Assembly: GCA_034359265.1 (NCBI GenBank)
Contig: CP136896.1
Coordinates: 9,331,501 to 9,395,500, forward strand
Length of the DNA stretch: 64,000 nt
Reading direction: 5' to 3'
DNA from: Canna indica
Taxonomy: Eukaryota > Streptophyta > Magnoliopsida > Zingiberales > Cannaceae
In this document: piece after piece, positions 11,801-23,749 of the stretch
Layout of the letters: each line of letters begins with the position of its first letter
Position numbering within the stretch: the first letter of the stretch is position 1
The notes under the pieces: generated by a model
What the model was told of the DNA's origin: nothing
The model's database searches: none
Seen by the model: only the letters and a program-made list of their open reading frames with translations
Made by a program: the position numbers and the translations under genes

Positions 11801-14800
11801 CTATCAAAAAAATGAATTCTCTATGAAAGAAATGAAAATCCAAATTTTCAAACTACATGACTATGAAGAGAATTCTACATATGTTATCTGAATTTCAGTT
11901 TCTTCATCTCTTTGATTAAGGGAAATATACAAGACTTCATAGTTAAGGCATTTGCATCTATTTCAGAATGACACTGGTACTGGGATCTCCAGGATCTGGG
12001 AAGTCAACATTTTTGAGAGCTCTGTCCGGAAAACTAGATCCTAGTTTAAATGTAAGTACTTATTTGGACCCTATCATTTAGTGTCATTATATGAGACAAA
12101 ATCATCTCCTTAAAAAATCTTGTTTCCTGATCTTTATTTTCCTGTATTTATTTGGCTTGCGTTACACAAGGTCATGGGGAAAGTCACATACAATGGAAAA
12201 AAGATGAATCACTGCATCTCTCAGAGGATGTGTGCATATGTTACCCAATATGATCTCCATCATGCTGAGATGACAGTGAAGGAGACAATGGAGTTCTCTA
12301 GAAAATTGTTAAATGCTGGAGATGAAAATGGTAAGGATCTAACCACTTCATTGAGACTATGAAACTGCTACAGATTTCTAAGATGGAATGAGGACATCTA
12401 AGGAAGATTAAGTGACCACCATTTAACTAACCTAAGTCATATATCTGATGGATGATTATAAATAATTTTGGTAATATGAATTAAATGGAAAAAAAAAACA
12501 TCTAAGTGTATTATGCCTATGGCAAGCAAATTACACATCTAGTCATCCTAATGGGTTATTTTATATGATAGTATATAAAGTAATCTATTTATAAACACCA
12601 CATGTTTGTTGCTATCAAATAGTCTTTTCTCCTGGTGCATTATCAGAAAGATTATAAACCATTTGATAAAAAATTACAACAATTAGTAACACCTTGAAAA
12701 GTTGAAGAAATTTATAAAAGTAATTAATTTTAATTGATAAAACTAACAATGCTATGGTGTAAATTATTAGATTATTGTGAATAAATCCACCTTTTAATTT
12801 TTAAATTGGTTATCAAACTTTTACTATAATGCAAACGTACTAGTTAGTCTAATTAATTGATTGCTTTTCCAGAGATGCTCAAAGAAGTGAACGCAGGAAA
12901 AATGGAAGCAAACATCCAAAAAGAGAAAAATAAATATGCCATGGTAAATATAAATGATTTATTTATCCCAACATTTTGTTTGAAACTCGGAGAGGATTAG
13001 AGTTGACTTACTGTGTTTATGACTTATGCAGGAAACAGATTTTTCAAAGGAGGAAGGGAAGACTATAATCAACTACATTCTAGAGGTAAATACTGCCATC
13101 ATCTCTTATTTATTAAACACTTCAAATCAATAGGATCTTTTAAATACTCATGTATTCAGATGTTGCAGTATCAGAGTCCAACATGACAACAGCACCTTCT
13201 ATTACATTATTCAAATGCTAAATCATATATTTCTGAATAAATTTCTTTATCTTGTTGTTCAAACAATGCAAAAAATCTTTAAGAGAAGTAAAAGAAGTTT
13301 AAAAACCAAAATGTTCTTTCAGATACTTGGCTTCCATGAGAAACAATTAATTCTCCATAGACAATTAAAGTTTGCATCTTCTTACCTTTGCATGTCTTTC
13401 AGATACTTGGCTTGCATGAGTGTGCAGACATAATAGTCGGCGATGAGATGAGAAGGGGAATATCTGGAGGACAAAAGAAAAGACTCACAATTGGTACAGT
13501 ATACGAGATTATTTCAGCATGTCCTTGCATTTTGGTGCTTTGTATGTTGTTTTAATTCCAAAATAAAATTATCCAGAATTCATTGTCAAGTATTGCAAAT
13601 CTTATTTATTGAAGAGTACATGATTGATCCTTGGCCACAAACCTTCATTCTTCACCTTTGAAATTGCCAACCATGGAATAATGAAATGGTTAAAATTTGA
13701 CATACTGGTAAGGAAACTAATAATAATCACTATGAAATGTTGACATATAGAAAATTAATGATATAACTGAACCTAGGCACATACTTTCGGACCTATCATG
13801 GTCAAAACAAAACATTTGGATTTTTCCTGAGATGCTAATTTGGAAGGAAAAAATTGTGTTGCAGGGGAAATTCTAGTGGGATTAGCGCAATGTTTTTTCA
13901 TGGATGACATTTCAACTGGGCTTGATAGCTCCACAACTTTTCAGATTCTCAAGTTTTTGAAGCAGATGACACATGTTTTGGATCTGACCATGGTCATGTC
14001 TTTGCTTCAGCCTGCTCAAGAGGTATTTGAGCTATTTGATGATGTCATACTCCTATGTGAAGGACAAATTGCTTATCAAGGACCCAGAGAACATGTTCTT
14101 GAATTTTTTGAATCCATGGGCTTCAAATGTCCTGATAGAAAGAATGTTGCAGACTTCCTCCAAGAGGTACCAACTACAAGCTACTCCCCAAATTTACCTT
14201 AACGTCTCACTTTTTATAAGTGAACAATCAGATACGTTTAGGTTTCAAATTGAGGATGGGTTTGCTCTGAAATTAATCAGAACTTCAGAATAGAAATAAT
14301 TTTTTCAAAGGAACAAACAAAGACCATTAAAAAGATTCATCTTCTATAGTAAAACTAAGCCCCCACTTTCACGTTATGCAAACTATTCTAGAAATAGTAA
14401 CACTAACATGATAATAATAATTTCTCCAAGTTATACAAAATGCCCCCAAAAAGCCTCTTGGTTTAAAGATAAAATCATGAGCAGCTAAAAGTAACTACAT
14501 AACTATGAACTGCTACAGATTACAGAGTTGATTCAGTATAGTTGCTATAGTTGTAGTTGCTACTAAAACATAGATAGATATGCATACGACAAATAGTGAA
14601 CATAACAAATGAAGTTGTATAAATTCCGAATACAACAAAAAATTCTTTGCTTTAAAAGATATGGTGAATGTGTAACCAGAAAAAGTAATCAATCTGAGCA
14701 TTGCTATTTCTGGAATGATTTCTGGAATGTACTTATGCAGGTAACATCAAGGATGGATCAAGCACATTACTGGATGGGTAGCAAAAGAACATATCAGTAT

Positions 14801-17800
14801 ATGCCTGTGCAAAATTTTTCAGATTCTTTTGAGTCATCCAGCTTCGGTCGATTTCTTCAAGAAGAAATGAAAAAGACATACAGCATAGAGGAGAGTGAAC
14901 AATTTGACAAGCTAAAGGAGATATACAATGTGCCAAGGTGGGAAATAGTCAAGGCCTGCTTCTCAAGGGAAAAGCTATTGATGAAGATGAATTATCCGGT
15001 TCACATTTTCAAGACTATACAGATAGTACTTGTTGCATTTGTGATTATGACAGTGTTCTTTCGAACACAAATGAAACACCAGACGATAGATGATGGGTAC
15101 CATTATATGGGAGCTATATTTGGTGCTGTGGTGATGGTGAAGTTCAATGGCATGACAGAATTGCAAATAATGGTAAGAAGACTTCCTATCTATTACAAGC
15201 AGAGGGAAGTACTACTTTTGCCAGGATGGGCTCTCCTTTTATCCATTACAGTCCTCAGCATCCCAATGTCATTCATTGAAGCAGGTTTATGGACAAGTCT
15301 AACATATTATGTGATTGGATTTGCACCATCAGCAATTAGGTATGTCATATAACTCAATCTTGATAATATGCTGGAAAAAAATGTATAACATTAAAGTAAC
15401 CCATATATTTGATTTCATGGTAGGTTCTTGCAACAGTTCTTGGCTCTTTTCTGTGTGCATCAGATGTCAATGTCACTTTTCCGTTTTATAGCTGTTGTTG
15501 GAAAAACACAAATTATGGCTACCACACTTGGAACAGCTACTCTAGTAGCTATGTATATCCTTGGGGGTTTTGTCATATCCAGAGGTTAGTAGTTGGCTGT
15601 GTTAGAAAAATCAATTTTGTTCCCATTCAACCTTAAGAATTTTTGAATTTGAATCATTACTTATTTGATTAATATGTGCAAATCAGATAATATCCAATCT
15701 TGGTTGGTCTGGGGTTATTGGTCTTCTCCTTTGACATATGGTCAGAATGCTGTAGCAATCAATGAATTCCTTGATGATAGATGGAATATGGTAAGCTCCA
15801 ACCCAACTGCTTCATAACAGAAACTTGGTGGTTGATATTTGTAAATATAGTAAGGATTCAAGGAATTATTGAAGGTAAATATGGAGTAAAAACATATTAA
15901 TTATATCCTTCTGGTGATAACCTTGGTCTAGTAGTGGACTCTACAGAAGGCCCAAATGTGACTCATGCTTAACATGAATGTATACAGTGCTAACTCGCAA
16001 TGGTGATGAATAAATTAGTAGCCTTCATGGTAATCTGCAAATGGAAATTTCTCTTATGATAATAGAGTTTCTCAATGATGCTTAAACTGATAATGCCTCC
16101 CAATTAAATGAGAGAACTCAGTCTTCTAAAATTCTCTTAACAGAAAATTGAGAGTGGAGGAAGCATGGAGGATACAGTCGGAAAAACCGTTCTGAGATCA
16201 AGAGGGATGCTAACAGAGTGGCGCTGGTATTGGTATAGTGTGGCAATATTGCTTGCATTTGCTCTAGTCTTCAACATTCTCAGCATCCTCGCACTTCAAT
16301 ACCTTAAAGGTCTGAATTTCCATATCTCTAAACTTCAAGTTTACATATGGATACATGGAATTGTAAAATTAAGCTAGCATCTCACTGATCTATTCTGGCA
16401 CGAAAATTCGAAAAATCAAATATGTTGAACATGATGTTTATAGCATTCAAAAGGATAATAAATACCTATAAACAAAAAGAATGGATTTCAAAGCTCTCTA
16501 GAAGTTTTAACAGAATAGGATATAGTTGATGAGAATCATGAAATTTACAAAATAAACACCAAACTTCCTTAAAACTCATGTAAGCTTCCAAAATAAAATT
16601 GTGACAACATCAGCAGCCCAAATCCCCCATTTAAGTTAAATAGAACATAATTTAGTTCATAATGGTGAAAAAATAAAGCTGACTTTTTATTAACCCAAAA
16701 AGCATGCAAAAAGTTGTCAAATCCTGTTCTTGGTCTCTAGGCTCTTCTAAAAGCCATAGGTCATGTTCAACAGAGTTGAACATCAATATGTAGCCCGCAT
16801 CTTTGATCCCAAGTAGAATTGATGTCCCAATCCTTACAGGAAGAAAACAAAATATTATTAAACAGATTTTTGAACAAGATCTTCCATGACATGCAGCTCC
16901 ACAGAAAAGACGCTCCAACATAAATATGTGGTCTAAGGATTCCAAGAAGATCAATGTAGATGGTATCCAAGCAACTCCAGTGGCTTTTGAGAAAAGAATG
17001 TCTCTACCATTCCAGCCTCTGACAGTTGCATTCAGCAACATCAATTATTATGTTGACATGCCTAGGGTAAACTGCTAAACTCTATCTTTTCAGACACACA
17101 AGTGGTTGGTCTAATGGAACTAGTACATTACCTCACTATTATATTTTTTTAACTTATTACTATCAGCAACTAAAGAAAACTGGAGTGAAGGAGGACAGAC
17201 TTCAGTTGTTACGTGATGTCTCTGGAGTTTTCAGGCCTGGGGTGCTATCTGCACTGATGGGGGTGACAGGTGCTGGCAAGACTACATTACTAGATGTATT
17301 GGCTGGAAGGAAAACTGCAGGATACATTGAAGGAAGTGTCAAAATATCAGGATATCCAAAAAAGCAAGAGACATTTGCTAGGATTTCAGGATATTGTGAA
17401 CAATCAGATAATCACTCTCCTTGTCTAACAGTTTTTGAATCTTTATGGTATTCGGCATGGCTTCGTCTTCCATGTGATGTTGATGTTCACACAAGAACTG
17501 TAAGTTGCCCCAAAACTGAAAATAGCAATAAACTCTCACATAGACCAGTGACATACAACAAGAACAACTGAAAATAGCATTTACTATCATGTTTGTGTGC
17601 ATAGAGTCATACTTTCTGTTTTTTGGAGTAAATAGCATTTATCTCTACTTCCAGGCATTCATAAATGAGATTATGGAATTGGTTGAGTTGAAGTCATTGC
17701 AAAACGCAATGGTAGGTTTACCAGGAATAAGCGGGCTCGCAGCAGAAGAGAGGAAACGGCTGACAATTGGAGTGGAGTTAGTTTCAAGCCCTTCTATAAT

Positions 17801-20800
17801 ATTCATGGATGAACCCACAACAGGCTTAGATGCTCGTGCTGCAGCAATTGTCATGAGAACAGTTAGAAAAGCAGCTGATACTGGGCGTACCATTGTCTGC
17901 ACAATTCATCAACCAAGCATTGAGATATTTGAAGCTTTTGATGAGGTAACATGATAATTGGGTTATTTCAGTTTATTGTAATTAAAGAAGGTATGATGAT
18001 CAGGCATGGCGTGGATATTAGAAAGTCATAAATATAGTATATACCCCCATGCATTGCAATTATGATAAATATGCATTTTAGCTGACATGGTATGTACTTT
18101 AGTATCAAGACTAATTTTTCCAAAAGCTTAAGCTGTTAAGAAAGAAATCAATCTATACATTTATATTACTAATACTCCTCTTCACATGTTGTGAGCGGAC
18201 AAACACGAGGAGACTGACTCAAACCAAACACATAGATTGACATAATTTAAGTGAACGAATTTTTTAAATACTAAAGCTAGGAGGATTCAAACTGAGGACA
18301 TCTTGCTTTGATACCATGTTAAATCTGATTAGATGATCAACTTTCCCGAAATCTTAAGCGGTTAGGAAAGAGACCAATTTATGCAATTATATTATTAACA
18401 AATACATTTGTTTCATTAGGCAAAATCCTCATAAAATAAAAGATACAATGAAAAGTATCTTTTATATATAGGACTAGGTTTAGTGCTTTTAATTTCTTGC
18501 CCACAATTGTAGAAAGAACAATTTAGTCTACAATTTTTTTTAGGAGACTACTAATCTTGTTGAATTGGTGCCTTGCAGTTACTTCTCATGAAAAAAGGAG
18601 GGCAACTAATATATGGTGGACCTTTGGGCATTTTATCCCAACACATGATAAAGTTCTTTGAAGTAAGAAAACATTCTGCACATCCAGATTTACCTGGAAA
18701 AAACATGCTTAACCAACATCTACAACTTTTTTCAGGGTATTCCAGGAGTACCGAAAATCAAAGATGGTCAAAATCCTGCCACATGGATGTTAGATGTCAC
18801 TTCACCTACCATGGAATATAAGCTTGGCATAGATTTTGGAACCATCTTTCAGAATTCATCTCTATACAAGTAAGCACATACAAATCTAATTAATCTAATT
18901 TATGCTAAAATGTTATCCTGCATTACTATAACTTGCTTTTTCCATGCCTCAGAAACAACATGAAACTGGTTGAGGAGCTGAGCAAAAGAAAAAGTAACAT
19001 AGAAGATATTGACTTCATCTCTAAATACACAAAGAGCTTTTGGTCTCAATTTATATCCTGCCTGTGGAAACAACACAGATCTTACTGGAAAAATCCAGAG
19101 CACAATGTTGTTCGTTTTGTCATCACAATTTCAGTATCACTTCTCTTTGGAGTAGTCTTCTTTCAGATTGGTTCTGAAATGTAAGTAAGAAATAAAAATT
19201 CACTCCATCTTTTCTAACGTTACTTTGTACTCAATTCTTTTTAATCATATAACAGAAAGACGCAACAAGACATTTTCAACATTCTAGGAGCAATGTATGG
19301 CTCAGCACTGTTTATCGGCTTTGCAAATGGTAGTGTGATACAGCCTGTTGTGGATAGGGAGAGGACTGTATTCTATCGTGAAAGAGCAGCTGGGATGTAT
19401 TCTTCCATGCCATATGCCATTGCCCAGGTATGACTTCACTTCCTGAATATTTCATCCTTATTATGGTGATTTGGTGAATAAACAAACATATGATGAATTG
19501 GTTAAGCACAACAATTTCCTAGAAAATCTTTTATAAAGCCAGCTATGGTTCTGCATAATGTGTTTTGTTTCATAGAATTCTATAAGTTTTCTGTTTAAAG
19601 AAGCAAAAACTGTACAAGAATATGACAAAATTCAGAGGGTCTTGGCACAAGAGAACTTACAAATAAACCTATTTAAAAGATCACTGTGATATGCAAAACT
19701 TTTAACATAGGAGGTGGAAATAGTTTCAATATATTGTTGCCATGATCCATATGGCAGCTCTCTACCTTGTGACTAAGACAAGCCAAAAGATCTTGACTTG
19801 AAGAAAAGAATATTTTTGGTGACTTGTTCATGAATATTTTTACAAGTTATTATCTAGTAGTCATGTGGGCCTGTGGGGAATGAAAAGGATGACATGTTGA
19901 GATTAATACACAATCGATGATGACTTCATGCAAATTGAGATTGCAATATAAGTTTGCTGAACATTTTTGAGCACCTTGACATCCAATTTGTTGTAACTGG
20001 TCAATTCATGACAATTAACATAGATCTGTAGATTAAATATTCGTGGACTGTGTTGGTGTAGTTTTTCATTATGGTGTCATCTGCAGACATGTTGAACTGG
20101 TATATAGGGAGATGTTTGCCTACTATTAGCAACATAAACTTAAACATTTTGGGTCAGAGTTATGGCCACTCTATTGATGTTATTAGATTAGTGGATCTAG
20201 CACATCATGGGTGTGCTAATGTTAACATAATAATATTATTGAATCTTACATCACAAAAGCATCATCCTTGGGGATTTATCTTCGTGACGGAGCATAATGG
20301 TTTTTGTTGTTATCTCATATTACAGATATTGAACCTGAATAAGGGGAAATGTTGATTGACAAAAGACATCAAGTGACAGTAATCTAAGTCTTAGAGCACT
20401 ATGCTTTTTATCCAAATTAAGCATTCACCTTGCACAATGGCTGATGAAATTAAAATAATCAAGTCAAAAGAAACATAGTTCTGTAAATATGCATATGCTC
20501 TAGATATTAAAACTTCATTATCATTCATCATCCTGTTCGTTCTGCCAAAAGAAATTTGTGTTCCAAACTAGTATATTGTGATTTGCAAAACATAAGTACC
20601 CTTGTTAGCGCATAGGAAAATAATGATTTTATACCACTAACGACTTTTTATTTACAGGTGGCCATTGAAGTTCCTTACATCATACTCCAAACACTAATCT
20701 TCTCAGCCATTGTTTATCCAATGATTGGATTTCCAATTATAGCATCAAAGTTCTTCTGGTTCACTCTCTTCTTGTTCTTAAGCTTTATATACTTTGTTCT

Positions 20801-21375
20801 CTTTGGGATGATGACAGTGGCACTAACACCTAACCAAGAAATAGCTGCTGTTCTCTCCTTCTTCCTCTTCATTCTGTGGAATATCTTCTCTGGATTCTTT
20901 GTTCCTCGAAAGGTATCCAACATTTATTTATATATATACATTTATTTCTCTGTAATTGCTTTGGTTTTTTCTCTCATACTACCCCTTATCTGTAATACTT
21001 CAATTCTCTTGAATGCATTACAGATTTCAATCCTCAAAATTTTATATATATATATATTGATTATAGACAGTTTTCCAACATGAATTAATGCCATTTCTGC
21101 AGATGATACCAATTTGGTGGAGATGGTATTATTGGGCTGATCCTGCTGCATGGACTGTTTATGGTCTCATGGTTTCACAATTAGGAGACAATGTTAAACT
21201 CTTGGATGTTGCCGGGTCACCAGATATGCTGCCAGTGAAGGAGTTTCTCAAGCAATATTTTGGACAACAAGAAAGTTTTCTACCACTTATTGTGTCCCTT
21301 CACATTATGGTTATTATACTATTTTTATTTGTTTTCGGCTTCAGCATCAAATATCTGAATTTTCAGAAAAGATAG
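8824..21375 (+). CDS. Full-size ABCG (PDR-type) ABC transporter, 22 exons
   Basis: Predicted plasma-membrane exporter of the pleiotropic drug resistance class; substrate unknown. Exons by GT-AG and phase: 8824-8912, 9048-9168, 10919-11007, 11967-12051, 12171-12330, 12873-12943, 13032-13085, 13403-13493, 13865-14166, 14741-15339, 15424-15584, 15687-15790, 16144-16309, 16897-17066, 17167-17499, 17655-17945, 18579-18662, 18736-18869, 18953-19180, 19256-19427, 20658-20912, 21103-21375; 1343 aa. Order is NBD1-TMD1-NBD2-TMD2. NBD1: Walker A GSPGSGKS (~106-113), signature SGGQ (~244), Walker B FMDD (~265-268), with Asp where a catalytic Glu is usual. NBD2: Walker [10 protein letters not shown] (~786-794), signature [12 protein letters not shown] (~893-904) and FMDEP (~915-919). 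TMD2 ends [11 protein letters not shown]. The N-terminus starts near the family's EHEKLLW segment, so it lacks ~80-100 residues usual in PDR proteins. Exon 14 is ambiguous: the stronger upstream acceptor (exon from 16840) keeps phase but adds a TGA at 16887. The protein is full length only if the acceptor before 16897 is used. Confidence 0.85.
9169..10918 (+). other. Intron 2 of the ABCG gene (1.75 kb)
   Basis: The largest intron. Several short open frames (for example 10052-10234) show no recognisable domain. No element boundaries found. Confidence 0.6.
11285..11760 (+). repeat. Degenerate tandem repeats in intron 3 of the ABCG gene
   Basis: About four copies of a unit containing ATGGAATTTTGTGGAACC, then ATGATTAGG, then ATACCCTGT and TTGTAAGCAA-like sequence. 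Copies start near 11297, 11537, 11602 and 11690 at unequal spacing. No coding frame; origin unknown. Confidence 0.55.
13311..13342 (+). repeat. Decoy copy of the exon 8 acceptor and exon start
   Basis: The stretch TTCTTTCAGATACTTGGCTT then CCATGAG repeats, with one or two changes, the true exon 8 boundary at 13393-13420 about 80 bases downstream. The upstream copy soon diverges (AAACAATTAATTC), so it cannot supply the exon that carries the NBD1 signature motif. Confidence 0.75.
16840..16896 (+). other. Alternative 5' part of exon 14 containing an in-frame TGA
   Basis: The acceptor TCCTTACAG ending at 16839 has a better pyrimidine tract than the acceptor CATGCAG ending at 16896. Both keep the same phase (57 bases apart). 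Including this segment inserts 15 codons and then TGA at 16887-16889, which would end the protein after about 713 residues, that is NBD1 plus TMD1. Excluding it leaves the long frame open. Confidence 0.7.
18091..18400 (-). mobile_element. TRIM-like retroelement in intron 16 of the ABCG gene
   Basis: A right repeat at 18317-18400 (84 bp, TG...CA ends on the minus strand) is followed directly by a primer-binding site on the minus strand, TGGTATCAAAGC (18305-18316), close to the initiator-tRNA-Met site TGGTATCAGAGC. A diverged second copy of the repeat lies at about 18091-18174 after a GAAGAGGAG purine tract. No coding capacity. This matches terminal-repeat retrotransposons in miniature. Confidence 0.6.
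19428..20657 (+). other. Intron 20 of the ABCG gene (1.23 kb)
   Basis: AT-rich, contains a 94-codon open frame (20071-20355) without a recognisable domain. Not called as a gene. Confidence 0.6.
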
Positions 21376-21758
21376 AAGCAAAATCTATGCTTCCGCAATC
21401 AAGATTAAATTTGACGGCAGCTCCAGATTAAGAGAAGACATGGAGTTGATTTCTACAATGTAGAAGTGCTAGTGATAGCCGCTACCTATTTCTCTTAGCG
21501 CCTTTGCAATTGTTCATATTATTTAGGCTATTTGCAATATTTACATCATACTGTTATTAAAAAAAAACATTTTTTTGAATTGGATTCAAGAAATCGGACA
21601 AAGCATTACTTTTTTCCCGTTCTTATCCAGTAATTAGGTTGGTAAGCCATAAAGGCGACACTCTATGCGCTTCCCGCAACCCCACTTCAAAACACCACCC
21701 TCGGTTCAACGAAACACGAGAAAGAAGAATGAAGAGGAAACTGAAGAGATTAACACTA
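21376..21758 (+). other. 3' flank of the ABCG gene
   Basis: Holds the 3' untranslated region; no canonical AATAAA was found, but AT-rich near-upstream-like sequence and ATTATTAAA lie near 21553. Otherwise featureless. Confidence 0.4.
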
Positions 21759-22917
21759 TGTTCGGATAACTTTAAGCATGATTTAAAATATCGGTACCGG
21801 TACCGATCTCGGTCGGTGACCGGTATCGGTATATACCGGTACCGTACCGACACACGGTACAGTTCGGTATGAAAAGGCCTATCGGCCGAGTTTTTTTTTT
21901 TTTTTTTTGACGTTGCTAAAAATAACTCCAATAACACATAATTGATCAAGAAATACTTAAATTTAAGGCGAATCAAGAAATAATTGATCAAGAAGTACTA
22001 TATTAGGGTTTTTAACAGATACAAGAGAATCATTATATTGGACTTAATATAGGGTGACACATGCCCACAACCCAAAGGGTCCAAAAAATCTCCGGGGGCT
22101 CCGTCCCCACACCCATGGCAACACCGTATGTTGGGTTGTGTGGCGACTGATTTGCCCTAATCATCTTATGTTGCGCTACGCAGAGTCTTCGGCGGTCCCG
22201 CTAGTCGGTATTTGTGAAAAATCCTAATACAGTATCAAACAGTACCCAACGGCTCTTTTTAAGAGCCGTTGGATCATACCGGGCGATACCGCCCGGTATG
22301 ATAACAAATACCATATGGTATTTGCTAAATATCGGAGCATACCGGGTGGTATTTACCGGTATACTGATATTTTTTAAAACTCGGTATTTTGCTACAGTGC
22401 ACAAGGTCATACCGGATGGTATAGCTCGGTATGATAGCAAATACCGCCCGGTATTCGATAAATACCGGGCATACCAGGCGGTATTTATCGAGATACATGG
22501 TATTCTCCCATACCGGGTATTTCGTATACCAGTAAGTTCAAAAACCGATAAATTCGGGCATACCGCCCGGTACGGTACGATTTTTTGAACCATGACTTTA
22601 AGTAAGGGATTTGGAAGGATTTGAAGGGTTTTGGAGGGGGAGGGGTTTGGAGGTTTTCGAAAAGGTTTTAAAAACCTTGTTTGATTAGACTTCATAAGAG
22701 ATTTGGAGGAGTTTGGAGAGATTTGGTAGACCACTGTGCCCTCGTTTATAATAATATATATATATATTTGTTTTGGGGATATTTTTTTAATTTAACTTTT
22801 TTTAATTCATTAACTCTCCAAACCTCTTCAAAACCCTCCATTTTGGGGGGTTTGGAAAATGGATTCTAGGAGGGGTTTGAAATCCCTCCAAACTCATTAA
22901 AAAAAGTTATCCGAACA
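21759..22917. mobile_element. MITE with 15-bp perfect inverted ends, interrupted by a hAT MITE
   Basis: TGTTCGGATAACTTT at 21759-21773 is the exact inverse of AAAGTTATCCGAACA at 22903-22917. Inside, GGATTTGGAAGGATTTG-type sequence on the left is mirrored by CCCTCCAAACTC-type sequence on the right. Without the nested insertion the element is about 330 bp. I could not fix a target duplication, so the superfamily is open (Tourist-like or hAT-like). Confidence 0.65.
21777..22594. mobile_element. hAT-type non-autonomous element with perfect 8-bp TSD
   Basis: Flanked by ACTTTAAG at 21769-21776 and again at 22595-22602. Ends are CATGATTTAAAATATCGG on the left and the inverse of CATGGTTCAAAAAATCG on the right. 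Both sides are packed with CGGTAT/ATACCG subterminal motifs. The centre carries an unrelated stretch (about 21900-22190) with a T-run. No transposase frame. It inserted into the MITE at 21759-22917 and is therefore younger. Confidence 0.85.
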
Positions 22918-23248
22918 AGATGTTTTAAATCCCTCCAAAACCCTCCAAAATCTTCAATCCAAACATATAGGAGAGAAGGAGAGAGGGAGGCAACTCACTG
23001 GTTATCGCAGGACGCAGGCCGTCGTAGGCAAAGAGATGTAAGATCGATCATGTCGCCACTTGACTTCGACTTAGTTCTGCCAACGACTTAATCGTGTTTA
23101 AAATCGACGCCATAAGAATAATCCATTAAAAATTAATAAATATATTAAAATAAAATAATATATTTAAATAATTTTAAAATAGGATTAATTTTATTGGCCT
23201 TATTTCTATTTATTTTAATCAATTAGGTTATCAAATAGGGCACTATTT
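22918..23248. other. Short AT-rich spacer
   Basis: Nothing recognised. Confidence 0.5.
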
Positions 23249-23620
23249 TGTTACGCCCGTCTAGAAATAGCACAACATACAACCAACAAACAAAATACAC
23301 TAAGATTCTCAAAAACAAATTTCAACATTAAAACTAAGAGTTCCAAATTAGAAGAATCAACTAGAATAAATCAGGAATTAAACATTGGAATAAAATGTAC
23401 TCAAAATAAGCTCAACAATGTATCCAAGAACAACTAAAAGATAACTATGCAGCAGACAACGTCTCCTCCTCAAGGGCTCTAGCTACCCAACCATATCGTC
23501 ATTATACCTACGAAATTTGAGGCAAAAGCAATGACATCAATAGAAGATTGAGTAGAATTTTATAATATGTCAATAAATAAGATAAACTAACATAATGTCA
23601 TGATAATTATGTGTGGATTA
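23249..23620 (-). mobile_element. Truncated Tekay-like Gypsy LTR, 3' end
   Basis: On the minus strand this reads GCCCTTGAGGAGGAGACG ... CTAGACGGGCGTAACA, the closing part of an LTR with the CA end at 23249. The GAGGAGACG motif and the GTAACA end match the LTR at 23919-26173 (GGAGGAGACGTCTTCC ... GGGGTGTAACA), so both belong to related chromovirus LTRs. The 5' part is missing. Confidence 0.5.
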
Positions 23621-23749
23621 ATATTAATTAATCATAAATTCATTTTCAAAATTTAAGTAATCAAAATTTTGCTTAAATCATGAATCAAGATTTTTTTTTT
23701 AAAAAAGAAAATCTTACTTCAGATGATCAGATCATATCCCTAGAACTAG

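Noticed and set aside
14513..17638. Minus-strand frames opposite ABCG exons
   Set aside because: Antisense shadows of conserved exons.
22201..22734. 177-codon minus-strand open frame
   Set aside because: Made of the ATACCGGGCGG subterminal repeats of the hAT element; no protein family.
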